A stretch of DNA of 64,000 nt from Akebia trifoliata (GCA_017979445.1 CM030719.1:28725317-28789316), one strand, 5' to 3'; shown: positions 10,901 to 23,292, counted from the stretch's first letter. Notes: generated from the sequence alone by a model not told the origin. Program-made: numbers and translations.

Positions 10901-13900
10901 CGAGTCCACAAATCCTACTTTTTGGGGGTTTTGCCAATTAGATAGCCCATACACATGTCAGACCCTAACATCCCTACCGTGTCCATGAAACATAGGTGAA
11001 AGAATTGATTAAGACTATCACTATTAAAACAACATACAATCTCAAGAAGTAGAGACTATTAGGTCACCAGAAAATAATACACCCAGAAGTAATTAAAAAA
11101 AAATCTAACAAACACAAAGGAAGAATATAGAAACGGCCTAGTATTTTATTGCAAGCAAATAAATCTGAAAGCTGTGAATACACACAAGGCAGCTTCCAAA
11201 TACTAAAAAAAGATGTTGAGCAGAACTAATCATGGGCATCTGCATTTATGAGCCAATGAATGTGGAACAGATAATAAAAAGGTTCTCAAAAGTACCTACC
11301 TCAATAAATGCAGGGCCAAAAAGCTTTGGCTCAGTGTTAGGAATATGTATCTTGTATATCTGATGGCCACAACTCTGAGTCGTGTCCTCTTCATTTCCAT
11401 GGCATGATTCAGTCTTCCCATGAGGAACAGCAAGACAATAATCATATGCAAGATACTTCCCAGAAAATGAGACAAGAAACCTGCCATAGCAACCACGAGT
11501 TACTAAAAACAAATAGACTTGCAAGTGACCGAGCAGATAAAAGATCCCACGGAAATTATTTATCATCCAGTTTTATTATGTCAACCAGTTAACGAGGTTA
11601 TAAAAGTGCATGGGCAAAATGAAAGGAATATGAAGTTGTTTGTTTGAGATATCTGAATATAATATGCTGAACAAACGCATAAGAGGGTATGGACATGCAT
11701 CACTGAAGATTGACAGTAAGCATTGGAACAAAATTTGTGTCTCTAAGATGTTAAGATTCAGTTACTTTGTTGACCAAGGGTTCATAGAGAAGACTAATAT
11801 GTAAAGGAATGGAAATTGAAAGCTGCATTGGAAACATCTGAAATCATTTCAAGGAGACTTTAGAGTGAGATGAGATGGTTTCAAGGAGGAAAGAAGATTT
11901 GAAAACTTTCTGTAAGATCCATTTATGGGGTGTTGATGAGAGGTGATCCATTTCACAACTATGTCATGAGATGTGATCCATTTCACTACTATGTTCAATT
12001 GTATGTTGTCATGCACATTGCATGCTATACATTGAAGGAAAACAAGAAAATGGTAAAAAATTAAATATAAAATATCAGTACCATTCACACTCAAATGTGG
12101 TTGGCAAGCAAAAATGCAGGGCAAATATCAATCACGATCAGTCACCAGTTTTTTTCTTAAAATAGGAAAATGGACTTGAAGTTGCCAATTTTTCTATGAA
12201 AGTTTTTAAAGCAGTTGTATGATACCTAAATTTAGGTTGGAGTAGGTTACTGCCACAAGCAACAAACTCCATAGGTTTGCCAGCCTCAAAAAAAGTTGGG
12301 TGAACATAATGAAGCCTAGGAACTTGCACCTCCTCCACAATCTTCAACAAAGTTCCACCTACATTAACCCCAAACTATGAGAAAAGAACATGTAAAGAGG
12401 TACCAACCAAGCCTAAATAAAATGAAATCAAGGTTTAAAATCTCTTTCCGAAGCAATATTTTGGTCAGGAAAAAAATCAAAACGGTCTTGACCAGAACGT
12501 TCCGAGAAAAACCAAAACATTCAATGTTTCATTCTGAATTCGGCGGAAACCAGAATGTTCCACCGAAACATTCTGAATTGGCACAAAATTTATACCGTGA
12601 TTAAAATATTTCTTGGAGATATTTCAACTACAGTAGAAATTAATACAATCCTCATTGAAACTGTAGGAACTGAAAAAACAAACACACTCATATGTCATAA
12701 AATTACAATAAAAAACTACATGGAGTATGGCAGTGAAGATCAATAACATCATGTTATATATAGTGGTGAGAGACCTGACAACTAAAAAGTAAAAATAGTT
12801 GTAATATATGGATGTTCATTTGGAGCAAGTGAATACTAGCCTCCTCGAGATATTTTTTCCCCAGAGAGATAACCCTCGTATTTGATTATATTTAGTGACA
12901 GCTGCATTAAAATTTGATAATGGGTCTCAGAAATTTGTCATTTAATGTGACTACAATAGCACTACAAAAGAAACCTGCACTAACATTATAATGCTCTCCA
13001 AATAAGGCACAATGACCATGATGAAAAAACCACCATACTCCTTGAGGATGAAAACCTAATGCAACAACACACTTATTCCTTCCTTTTCACACACCAATCC
13101 ATAAATGGGAAAAAGGAAATATCATTCAAACTATCTTCAACTTTACTCATTAAAGGGAAACTATCTTCAATTGTCCATTCAATCCTTTCAAATTCCAATT
13201 TTACAAGTGCTTCGAGTATCCAACAAAATATATGGAAAGACCCATTGGACTTAGAACATCTGCAACATCTTACTCCAAATATTGTTGGTGAAAATGTGGA
13301 AGATCAAAAAATGATTCACTGTTTCTATGGATTCTTTGCAAGGAAAATGTACATTTATCACGATCTTCTTCCAGATTCTTGTTAATATCTGATCAAGGGG
13401 ATCTGTCCACATAAAGAAAGTCATCTTAGATGGAAACAATGAGTGCTACAACAATTGTATCAGAAATGTTGGAGTCGGATTACTCATTCAGGTCTTGGGG
13501 AAAGACCATGCTATGAACATATTTTTCACTCTCATCTCCAAATGCACTTATCGTCTTGTAAAGCAATTACTGCTTTGTGAAGATGACTGAGTCAGATCCA
13601 ACTCCCAATTATTGAGGTTTCTTCTAAATTGAAAGTTCCAAGTAACCATATCCCCTATCCTCTATATACATCCATAAGTAAAATATCCTCCACCTCACAC
13701 ACCCTCTCCCACAGATATTTTGGGGCAATGTTTCACATGGAAGAGTGTATCGTCCCAAAATCTTATTCTAGCTCTTTCACCCACCATGAATGTAATGTAT
13801 TTCAGAAGTCACAGAGCCTTGGTTATACCTTTACAAACACTACCTCACACTCAAAGAGATCATATGGATGATAATCAGAATTCCTACTTCCTAATGTACC

Positions 13901-16900
13901 CATAATTACTCTTTCAGTCTGCACCAAAAGCTACTCTTTCCTAAAAAATCTCCAAATTCATTTTCCAAACAAAGCTTTTTTGACCATTTCAGACCTCTAA
14001 TTGGAGAACAAAATTCCTCCCATTCAAACAAATGGTATTTTTTGGCACAATCCATATCATCCTATAAAAAGTCCACATTTCTCTAATTTTGAGGATAGAA
14101 TCCAGAATCATGAAAAGAAATAGGACATATATCAAAAGATTTCAACAAATTATTACAAATCAAGGCTAACTCATCTCCTCCTTTTGAGAGGAAAACATTT
14201 TTCCCATTAGGCAAGTTTTTTCTCAAATCTCACCACCACTGGGCCCTCCATTGACATTGATAACCCACACCCAACATATCTGTTATGCCCTTCAATTTTA
14301 TCCTTTCACCACAAGTCCATAAGATTACAAATTTTCAGACTTCCACTAACATAATCTCAAATACAAACAGGGTAGTCCCATTTTCATACACCATTTGAAG
14401 GTCTCAAATTTTTTTGACAAGAAGCTTTCCTATGTGCTTAGTTTAACAAAAAAAAATAACGGAAAGCAGTAAGAAAAACCTATCAAGGCATAACATTACA
14501 ATACTCAATTCAAGAAAACTCAATAAAATCAAATGAGCTCTACATTCTCCTGGTGTAAGTTGATCAAGATTATGAGACACCAACTCACTTGTAGGAACCC
14601 AAAAATTCATGCCGTTTACATAGACAGTCATGGAGCCTCTTCCAAATAGCACACTTTCAGGGGCATTGACAAAATCATGTATATAGGAAGCAGCATCTTC
14701 AGTTAACTGTTCAATGCAACAATATAGATTTATATATGTTAAAATGATATGATTTAAGCAGAGAAATTGAAGAAAAAACTATAGGTTTAAATGGAGAAAC
14801 TTCCATGAGCATGCTAAGCAGTTTCTCCAATATCTACATAAACATAGATGCAAAAACTATTCAGCATGGACATGTACATGCCGTCTCTAACTAATATGGT
14901 ATAATGAACATGGACAATTATTAAAACAATTTCATTGAACAAAACTATTACCTTCTCCCAACTAAACCGAGGCATGGAGACGAATACAGTCAAGATGGTA
15001 CAGCCAGGACGAATATAACTCTCTAGCTCAACCGGCATACTGGCCAACCATTGGAATATCTGCAAATTTAGATAATAAATAAAACTTTCAAAATATGATG
15101 AAACGAACTTTCTTTCCGTTTTTTTCCCCTTTCAATACTAAACTGCAATTATAATCCTGTAGAAATACTTGGTGCCGAAGTGGTCTGGGGAATTCTGCAG
15201 GATTCCAGTCATATAGTTTGAACGATATGCGACCTGTTGGACACTACACAGAAGATAATGATTCATTATCTTTCAAGGAAGATACAAGGTCCAATCACAA
15301 ACGTAATAGAAGCAGTATGGCACACGTATAACTTAGCATAGTATTGCAATAAAGCAGAAGAAAATTTTTCAAAAATAAAAAGAAAAAGAAATGCAATGGA
15401 GACCTACCACGGATGAATAAGTAACCTTAGTGTCACCAAGAGATGAAGAAATAGGGTATTTGGAATTATTTTTTCCTCCTTCCATCTGGGTTTCACCAGA
15501 AGCCACAAAAGACATTACAGTCTCACTCTGGATATTCTGAGAGCTGGGAAGGGAACTAATGGGTGATACATGTCCATCTTCAGACTCCAAAACTGCTTCA
15601 TCAATGTTGTGAAAAAACAGTCAAGAGTAGTTTTGCTATTAAAAAAAAAACGGTAAAAAAAGGGCCAAAAATGGATGTAGAATACATATTTTGTATAGCA
15701 GAGAGATCTTTCAAAAGTCTGATTGCCATAATCTATAGCAGGAACTCATACTAGATCGGCTACCTTAAGATAAATTTATGGAAAAACAATCCATCAAAAT
15801 CCAATTAATATTTCATGAATTCTGCCGTGTACTATCTATATAATAAAGAATCAGGATCTAGAACAATGTCCCGTTCCTATAAAAAAGAAATGGTGTCTAT
15901 GTGGCAAGTTTTGGTCGGTGTATAAAACACATCGGTCTCCTAAACAAGTCGTGCATGCAGCCCTATGTGTTTTAAATACAACCAAAACGTGCCATGTAGA
16001 CACCGTATGTTGCTATAGGAACGGGACATTGTTCTAGATCGTGACTTTATAATAAAACACAACGGTGGGTCCCATTCTGCTACAGTTTTATGGGGGAGAT
16101 AAACGTCCCACCTCAGCTGCAATGGAGTGGGGTCCACACTACCCACATTATTACCTTTTCACTTCTCTGCCTTGAACTTTATTGTCTTTCCTCTCCTCCC
16201 CCCTCCCTCCCTTTCAATAAATATCCCTCCAATTTTATTATCTTTCCTCTTTTACCCTAATTTCCAATAATACCCCTCTAACTTTACTAGCTTTCCTCTT
16301 TTACCCTTTTAACCCACTTTATTGTCTTTTCTCTTCTCTCCTTTCATTAATAATATCCCTCTAAATTTATTATTTTTCCGTTTTTACCCCTCCTTGACCC
16401 CAAAGAGAATGCCCATGCGAACTCTAGTTGTTAATAATAGTAAGACATAGCCTTGTCTATCAAACAAACAAGCATGGTAGCTACATCAACTTCAGTAAAT
16501 GATACCTTTCCCTTTTTCACCATCACAACTGATATCTTCAGCTGGCTGGTCCCCTTGAGTTTCCTTTTCAACCATACTTCTAAAATCTGTAGATTTTCTC
16601 CTCCGCCTCCTATTGTGGTTTTCTAATTTTCTTCTACAACTGCGTTTATCTTCGTCAAAATCTGGCAAGATATGAAACCTGGCAATAGAGAAGGCACACC
16701 AACCAAATCCAAATGAGAAACACGAAACAAACCGCTTTTATCCAGCTTATCCTGTCATTTCTTCAGCCAATGATTGTATCCCCATTTTAAGAATAAATCT
16801 CGTTCTATGCATTTAAAATATTTTTCCTAGATTTCAAGTGCTGAACTGCAAGCCTGCAACCCAAGACCAAATGAATCATTCAAAATCTAGAGAACTCCCA

Positions 16901-18206
16901 GAAATTTAAGTAGCAGACAATATATGTAGAGACACAAATGCCAAGCCCAATAAATTTGCCCATGATGGTATGAATTGTAGGTCACTGAAATTGGTAGATT
17001 GTCCAAATAGTAAGTGAAAAACACATCTAAATCAATAGTTGAATAATAATAATAATAATAATAAGACACTCTTTGGGTATGTAACAATCAAATATTACAT
17101 AACTTATATATAATTAAATTTCAGGAGAATAACCAAAATATGCACTGAAAATTGAAAAATTACAAAAACGGCACACTATTCAATTTAATTCCGAAAATGG
17201 TAAATTACTTTTTTCGGAATATTTTTGTTTTTTTACCAAAATGGTAAAATTTGTAAAATGAAGAATAAATTTTTTTTTCCTATTCCATAAAACAGTGAAT
17301 TTTTGCCCACTTTAACGAAAACATTTTAATTCCAAAAATGGGAATTAAAATGAATAGTGTGCCGTTTTGCTAATTTTTAAATTTTCAGTGCATGTTTTGG
17401 TAAATTAAACATAAATTTCAGTCTTCTAACTCTTAAACTGGTAGATTGTTAAAATTGTAATTGAATGACACATCAAAACCAGTAATTCGAAATTTCGAAT
17501 AATAATAGATACTCATTGGATTGGGGTTCATAAATAAAAATAATTAAATAAATCAAAGATTATATGACTTATATATAATTAAATTTCTTTCTTCTAATTC
17601 TGAAATCGGTAGATTGTACAAAATAATAACTGAAAAACACATCTAAAAGAATAATTGAATAATTGGGGTTCATAAAAATACTTACTTTCCGCACTGCTGG
17701 CAATATCGTTTATGTTGTTCGTCAATAACAACGGAATTCGCATTGGCGCAAATGAGACAAACCCTGTGCTGCTTATGGTACCCCTTGAGCTTACTAATGT
17801 CAGCTTCGCACCCCGGAACCTGACACGTGGCACTCCTCACTGTCACGGTTCTTGTTCGTTTCTTCCCAACCCCTTGTTCTTCATCATCGAGCTCTGGACA
17901 CGAACATGGGATCCTTCCAGCCAAGAAGTTCTCACAGGTCAACCTCGGATCCTGCTTTCGGGTCCTATCCGAGCCGTCAGATCCATGATCTGATGGTTCT
18001 GCAATAATTGACAGCTCATCAACTGTCTGATCCTCGGGATTCCATTGGAACTTCAGATGATCATCGACTGCGAAATCTAAGAGATTGTCCCAATCCCAGA
18101 TAGAGGTAGTTGAAGAAGGTTCGTCTAGAATCTGAGAGATCTCTGTTTCGGAATCTCTGACACTCTGATCAAAAAGTGGCGACAATGGTGGTGGTGGATT
18201 CGTCAT
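7916..18206 (-). CDS. SPL7: SPL7-type SBP-domain transcription factor (copper response), 10 exons
   Basis: Reconstructed exons (minus strand): 18206-17686, 16678-16506, 15592-15408, 15243-15169, 15059-14952, 14706-14589, 12358-12226, 11480-11300, 10371-9799, 8191-7916. All phases agree and give about 780 residues; Arabidopsis SPL7 is about 800. The SBP domain (residues about 126-203) has a first zinc finger with four cysteines (C128, C133, C150, C153) and a second with C169, C172, H176, C188, followed by a basic run. An all-Cys first finger distinguishes SPL7 from most SPLs, which use Cys3His. An acidic aromatic patch lies at 36-45. The middle is the conserved [16 protein letters not shown] region, and one hydrophobic segment lies near residues 752-769. 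SPL7 binds GTAC motifs and activates copper-deficiency genes. The last residues appear frameshifted (see findings). I saw no miR156 site in the exons, as expected for this clade. Confidence 0.93.
8631..8680. mobile_element. Tiny retroposed poly(A) insertion with 13-bp target duplication
   Basis: CTAGCAAAAACTT occurs at 8631-8643 and again at 8668-8680, flanking only ACTTATC, 16 A and one G. This is the pattern expected from an extremely 5'-truncated LINE or SINE insertion. It lies in the last intron of SPL7. Confidence 0.75.
10808..10880 (-). repeat. tRNA-like sequence, probable SINE head or tRNA pseudogene
   Basis: Read on the minus strand, TAGCTCAGTTGG matches the internal A box of tRNA promoters, and GGGTTCAAGTCC, about 35 bases further on, matches the B box. 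The arms do not close into a clean cloverleaf, so an intact tRNA is unlikely. It lies in an SPL7 intron (between exons 8 and 9). Confidence 0.5.
12431..12600 (+). repeat. Dispersed repeat shared with a BSL1 intron
   Basis: The segment starts AAGGTTTAAAATCTCTTTCC and continues with TTTTGGTCAGGA and several GAACATTC/GAATGTTC blocks. The complement of 46605-46860 begins similarly (AAGGTTTAAACTCTTTCC, TTTTGGTCAGGAG) and has the same blocks in order. The element class is unknown. It lies in SPL7 intron 6. Confidence 0.55.
13200..13440 (-). mobile_element. Degenerate LINE fragment (reverse-transcriptase zinc-binding region)
   Basis: On the minus strand, an open frame from 13439 contains [18 protein letters not shown] and later [17 protein letters not shown]. 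These fit the zf-RVT region found after the reverse transcriptase of plant LINEs, which reads PSKVxFFxWT...ILTxDNL...ETVDHLLLHC...LW. The upstream cysteine and histidine pattern is damaged. Frame-broken sequence up to about 14330 may belong to the same insertion. It lies in SPL7 intron 6. Confidence 0.6.
15848..16047. mobile_element. 200-bp foldback MITE with perfect 9-bp target duplication
   Basis: The ends are inverted over about 33 bp: both read ATCTAGAACAATGTCCCGTT after the first bases when the right end is complemented. TATAATAAA flanks the element at 15839-15847 and 16048-16056. The arms also include GTGTCTATGTGGCA and TGCCATGTAGACAC. It lies in SPL7 intron 2, and a degraded relative is at 54535-54709. 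Confidence 0.88.
16975..17680. repeat. Three diverged tandem units in SPL7 intron 1
   Basis: The motif GGTAGATTGT, followed by GAAAAACACATCTAAA or a variant and then a TTGAATAATAAT-type tract, recurs starting near 16994, 17440 and 17608. ACTTATATATAATTAAATTT ends the units at about 17103 and 17568. The unit is about 165 bp, and the first two units are separated by a later MITE insertion (17125-17412). Confidence 0.65.
17125..17412. mobile_element. 288-bp foldback MITE inserted in a tandem repeat
   Basis: The inverted arms include ACCAAAATATGCACTGAAAA on the left and TTTTCAGTGCATGTTTTGGT on the right, then AACGGCACACTATTCA and TGAATAGTGTGCCGTT. AAATTTCAG flanks both sides (17116-17124, 17413-17421), a perfect 9-bp target duplication. 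Removing the element restores the continuity of the surrounding tandem unit. Confidence 0.85.
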
Positions 18207-18217
18207 TTTGGGGGAGA

Positions 18218-18231
18218 AAACCCTAACCCTA
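18218..18231. promoter_or_regulatory. Telo-box-like motif upstream of the SPL7 start
   Basis: AAACCCTAACCCTA lies 12 bases upstream of the SPL7 start codon, probably in the 5' UTR. Telo-boxes (AAACCCTAA) are common near plant transcription starts. Whether it is functional here is inference. Confidence 0.4.
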
Positions 18232-18469
18232 CAAATTTGGAGACATTAACGGTTGAAAGAAGCTCAGAGAGAGAGAGAGTAAGCGAAGTCTTCACAGTTG
18301 AGTTGGTTGAATTTGGTGGGAGTTATAAGTATGATTGGTAAAGAACAAAAACAATGGAGCCGTGCGACACTGCCTATGTTGGACACTTGGTTCAACAGTG
18401 AGCTGACCTGGCAATGCATAGAGAACCGTTGATTATCAAACTTGTATCTCAAGGAAATATGTTGGGCAA

Positions 18470-19075
18470 ATTGTTGGGTGTTGAATCAACCCAGTCCAAA
18501 ACTTCTAATCCCATGTTTACAAGTTGAAAAATCATGGACCGTCTATTTTTTGTAAACCATTTGTGACGGGGTTAGAAGTTTTGGAATAGGCTGATTTTTG
18601 GTGAGGATGATCTCCTCACCATAGAAATCATCCTCACCAAAGAGATCATCATCACCAAAAATCAGCATATTCCAAAATTTCTAATCCATATAGAACAAAA
18701 CATGTTGGGCAAATTGTTGGGTATTAAACGAGACCCTATATATATAGGGTCCTGTTCAGCACCAAACATTTTTGGCCAACATTTTAGCCAATCATTTTTG
18801 TAAATCATTTTTTATGGGGTTAGAAGTTTTGGAATGGGCTGATTTTAGGTGATGATGATCTCCTCACCATAGAGATCATCAATCAAAAATCAACCCATTA
18901 GAAGTGTAGAATTCATCATCACCAAAAATCGATTCATCGCCAGAATGGGCTGATTTTTGGTGATGATGATCTACTCACCATAGAGATCATCCTCATCAAA
19001 AATCAACCCATTAGAAGTGTAGAATTCATCATCACCAAAAATCGGTTCATCGCCAAAATGTTTAGTGCTGAACAT
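18470..19075. repeat. Complex foldback repeat block in the SPL7 upstream region
   Basis: TGTTGGGCAAATTGTTGGGT recurs at about 18461 and 18704. Between and after these, hairpins built from GGTGAGGATGATCTCCTCAC and its complement recur. Two direct copies of a unit of about 112 bp sit at 18836-18946 and 18947-19059, each containing CTCACCATAGAGATCAT and CCCATTAGAAGTGTAGAATT. Confidence 0.75.
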
Positions 19076-19371
19076 TTCCCATATATATTTTAAGAGTTTT
19101 TTTTCTTTTACATTTCAAAGCTGAAAAGCCAAGGACGAGTGCTTGTCTCAATAGTGAGAAAGATATAAATCAAGTTTAAATGTTATTTTATTTCAATACT
19201 CGATATGAGCATTAATTCCTCAAGGCCACCTGTGGGAGGGCATCCTCACTTACCCCGTGTGTGTGATGTGCTAGCGTGGCACGTGCCCTAAGACTAATCC
19301 TTAGACAAGATCATAGTCTATGAATTAGGCAAAGCCTAAATGTAGGGGATTGGGCAAAACCCAAAAAAGAG

Positions 19372-19600
19372 ACGTGATGAATGCATGCATTATTGGTACG
19401 TGATTGACGTGCCTTAATTTCATCATTATTCGTATAAAAAATAAAAATGATAGGCTCGGAAATCGTAGATGTGCTCTTCTCAATATTCAAAATTGTATTT
19501 TTTTTATTATGGGAAATCGTAGTTCTGTATTTCGAGAAGAGCACATCTACAATTCCTAAGTACGTCACGTCAAGTAAGTCGATTGAGTTGCCACGTGGCT
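19372..19600. repeat. Foldback element with a GTAGATGTGCTCTTCTC hairpin
   Basis: GAAATCGTAGATGTGCTCTTCTC pairs with GAGAAGAGCACATCTACAATT, and an outer GATTGACGTG region pairs imperfectly with CACGTCAAG. It resembles the CATAGAT-core family in layout. The boundaries are approximate and no target duplication is seen. Confidence 0.5.
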
Positions 19601-19669
19601 AAGTCAGATTATCAATACTCATAATATATATATAGGTAAGAATTCATAGACAACGTTTCGTCCTATATG

Positions 19670-19930
19670 TCAAAACAATTTCGGATTGGGTTGATTTTTT
19701 GTGAGGATGGTTTCTATGGTGAGTAGATCATCCTCACAAAAAGTCAGATGATTCTAAAATTTCTAACATGAAAATGGTTATAAACTACCAGTTAAATTAA
19801 ACAGTCCACGATTCTTTAACTTGTAAAGTGGAGGCTAATAATTTCATAATGGACTGATTTTTTGTAAGGATGATCCCCTCAACATAGAGATCATTCTTAT
19901 AAAAAAATCAGCCCATTATGAACTTTTTTG
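19670..19930. repeat. Two diverged hairpins of the GTGAGGATGAT foldback family
   Basis: The first hairpin has GGGTTGATTTTTTGTGAGGA pairing with TCCTCACAAAAAGTC. The second has GGACTGATTTTTTGTAAGGA pairing with CTTATAAAAAAATCAGCCC. Both are diverged relatives of the block at 18470-19075. Confidence 0.6.
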
Positions 19931-20215
19931 TCCATATAAAATAAAACACGTTATCTACTTATCCTGACTAATATATATATGTGTGTGTGAGTTGGAAAAT
20001 AATATTTATATATATATATATGAGTTGAAGATGAATATTTTTTTGTGATCACAATGATGGAATATAAATATATTACAAGATAAATAACAATAATGGTGTC
20101 CACACGCACGGAAGAGGCAAGGAGATGCCGAATGGAATTAATACTTAGTGACCCTTGAAACCAACAAGGGACACAGAGTACTAATTTTTTGGATGTTGTG
20201 GTTGGATTTAGAAAA

Positions 20216-20394
20216 GAGTCGTGCTAGGGTGACACAAAAGGAGACACAAAGGTGATAAAATGATGTGGTGTCGTGTACATTACCATAGATGCTTTATCGT
20301 GAGATACGAGTAAAAAGCATCTACAATGATGTGCCCGCCACCACATCATTTTTGTCACCTTGGTGTCTCTATTTGTGTCATTCCAACATTTTCC
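20216..20394. mobile_element. 179-bp foldback MITE with perfect 9-bp target duplication
   Basis: TTTAGAAAA flanks the element on both sides (20207-20215, 20395-20403). It starts GAGTCGTGCTAGGGTGACAC and pairs AAAATGATGTGGTG with CACCACATCATTTT. The core is CCATAGATGC...GCATCTAC. It has the same length and start motif as the 2227 copy, but the arms are different. Confidence 0.88.
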
Positions 20395-22968
20395 TTTAGA
20401 AAAAAAAAAAAGTTAGATTCCTCCGATATTCTTGGACGGTTGATGGATCGGATCAGGTCAGGTCCAAAATCTGATCCAATATCTCCATATCCAAAGCATA
20501 ACCCGATCCAATAACTTAGGATCTAGATATTATTTTGGGCTAGAAGAACAAATCTTGAGTTGAGCTCAAACAATCATCCCAGGCCTAAGGTCGGCTTGGG
20601 CACCATTGTGGGCCGCGTATTCTTTTAGGATGTGACCTTGATTACAACTCCAATAGATTGGGTCAAGTTGAGGGCTAGTCTGAGACCAACAAAAGTTTTT
20701 GAATCTAGAGAATTAAAGCACCCAACCTAAGCCCAATATAACATCTACTGGACCCAATAACTCGAGTGGGTTCAATCAACGTTTTAAAAATCAAACGAAT
20801 TATTGGATCAAATAATCAAATTGATCGGAACAGGATCCAATTTGGTTGGATCAAAGTATGTTTATTAAAGAAACGTAGATATCGATCTACTCCCAAAAAT
20901 ATATTTCTTTACATTCAAAGAAGAATAATACTCACAAAAATTGATGGTTCATTAGCCAAATCGATCTTATGAAAAAAAATCTAGTCGAACTCGTATTTTA
21001 ATCTTGAAACACAAACCTTAAGGCCTTGTTTGGTATATCGTATAATGTCGTAAACTATAACCATTACTACATTTTGCAATTGAGATGTTTTAACTTTCGA
21101 GTATTTGTATTTTAGTTTCTTCCAACATCTCGTGATTCATTTAAATATTTGTTGTTGCAAAACTCATTGTGTAGACATCCCATTCATGTTGTTCGTCTAA
21201 ATGATCGATTCGTCACGACAATCAACCAAGAGCTTCAAGATGAAGCATAAAATATTCTATAGTGTTACGAAATGGGCTTTTATTGTAAATGCTTAGACAT
21301 GAGCTATAAACTATCATACACTCCGAGATAAGTATACATTGTCTCATGCCATGAAATGTATTGAAATTACATATATCCATGAAACAAAAATAGAAAGGAG
21401 ATGGAAAAAAAAAGCAAGAAAATTGACAATTGGGAGAGAGTTCTTCTAAATGACTATCGTTCCCCACAAAACTCAACACACGGACCTATCGTGAGACGTA
21501 AAGAACAGAAATCTAGGCCACACACCTCAAAAATATTGATATAGGTAAAATTAAGAAAATTCCCTTGGGACATTGTCCCATTAGAAAACACTCCAAATGA
21601 CCTCGATCATCTCCCCATGACTCAGAAACCTAAAACTTAGGTAAAACTAGCCAAAACATAAGCAATGGCGTGCTCAACCTCCAAGAATCATAAGATTTGT
21701 GAGAATTATCAAAATCTAACGAAATAATAATCAGGAGAGAATGCACATCAAATGATCATTAATTTTTTTTTACGAAACTTGATGAATAATCACATTTTGA
21801 GACATAAAAATCAAAAACTTGGGCCCCGTATAAACAAACTGCAATTTTGATCAAATTACAAAAATGCCTTTGGTTGGTATTAAAATTACAAACTTAGATC
21901 TCATATACCAATGAAAGCATCAATGGTTTTGACAGATATCCATGTCAAAAATGCCCTCCATGATGTACATTTCAATGTTACTCCAACACAACTATTATTA
22001 TTTTTTATTTACCGTCAAGCTCACAACTTTTGTCGTCGAACTCACCACTTTTTATTTATTATCGAACTCAAAAATAAATAAAATGGTAAACTCGACACTT
22101 GTGAAACTCACCCATTTTTTATCGTCGAGTTTTTTTTTCTTTTTCCGATAAAAATACATTGAAAGATCAATTCAAAACTTGAGATAATGAATTGTTTAGA
22201 TGATTTCAAACCACAAGCACCATCCTTGATCAGTTTTCATCCTAAAACTGAGAAAAAAAAATTGAAAAAATTATAATTTTTTACATACATATTCAAAATA
22301 TTTGAAAAAATCCTTGAAAATGATTTTTTTCCTCCTTCTTAAATTCTTTCTGATTTAATGGAGTTTCCGAAACTCAATCGAGATGTCAAAAATCCAATTT
22401 TTTGGACGAAAACAATGAGTTTGAATAGTTAAGACATTCAATCGTGAGAAATGTGGGAGATGAGGTAAAAAAAAAATACTAAATGGACTATTAAGAGATC
22501 ACCCAAAACTTGGGAACTATTTAAAAAAATAGTCCCAGCCATTTATGAAGAATATAACGATTGGGTGGGCGGGGTGGTTCTTGACAAAATAGGATAGTTC
22601 CAATTATAGAAACATTCCGAACCAACCCATTGGCACCCTTAGGGGCCATTACCAAACCAAAGACCAAAGCATGAATTTTTGCTGATTTTACTTAGTGGGT
22701 ATTATAATCATTTTCTTTTAGTCCAACAAAGAAGACTATGGTCAAGGGAGATATACACATTTGAAGACACAGGGGTATCGTAAATATTAATTAAAACTGG
22801 AGGGGTTATGCCTAAGTTACCTAATTCCCCAATTAAACCTCAAGATTGCTTTGGGGAAGCATTCTTTTGCTTCGCTCGTGCAGGGTGTTAGGTTAGGGTT
22901 CTTGTTTTTCTCCTTTTTATACAATCTACTGTCCTTCTGCAAGTAATCGAACAGAAGAAATCTGCAAA

Positions 22969-23258
22969 ATGGGGAGGTACAGAAGCAGAAGCAGAAGCAG
23001 AAGCTACAGCCCTCGACGTAGCAGAAGCCCTCCTTTGCGGAGGCGATACGACGACACTCGAGACAGGAACCGAGGAAGGTCTTCTTACAGAGACAGACGA
23101 TCATCTCCTCCTACTGGTTTGCTTGTTCGAAACATCTCCCTCGATGCAAGGTCTTTTCTTTCTCTCCTTTTCCACCTCACATTGTTCCATAGTTTGTCTT
23201 TCTCTTTTTGATTTCATGGTTTTTAGGGTTCTCGTTTATCTTCCCCCCCCCCCCCCCC

Positions 23259-23292
<34 letters not shown>

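Larger units (their letters stand above)
18207..22968. other. Divergent intergenic region between SPL7 and SCL28
   Basis: No gene is recognised. The SPL7 side is filled by GGTGATGATGATC-type foldback repeats (18470-19075, 19670-19930), and further MITEs follow at about 19372 and 20216. The remainder is AT-rich with no visible coding similarity. The promoters of both genes must lie here. Confidence 0.7.

Noticed and set aside
18836..19059. CRISPR-like repeat array
   Set aside because: Only two adjacent copies of about 112 bp without spacers, in a plant nuclear context.
23243..23287. Poly(C)-poly(A) junction as a functional structure
   Set aside because: Homopolymer runs of this kind (also at 27016 and 59422) are common and their length is uncertain in assembled sequence.
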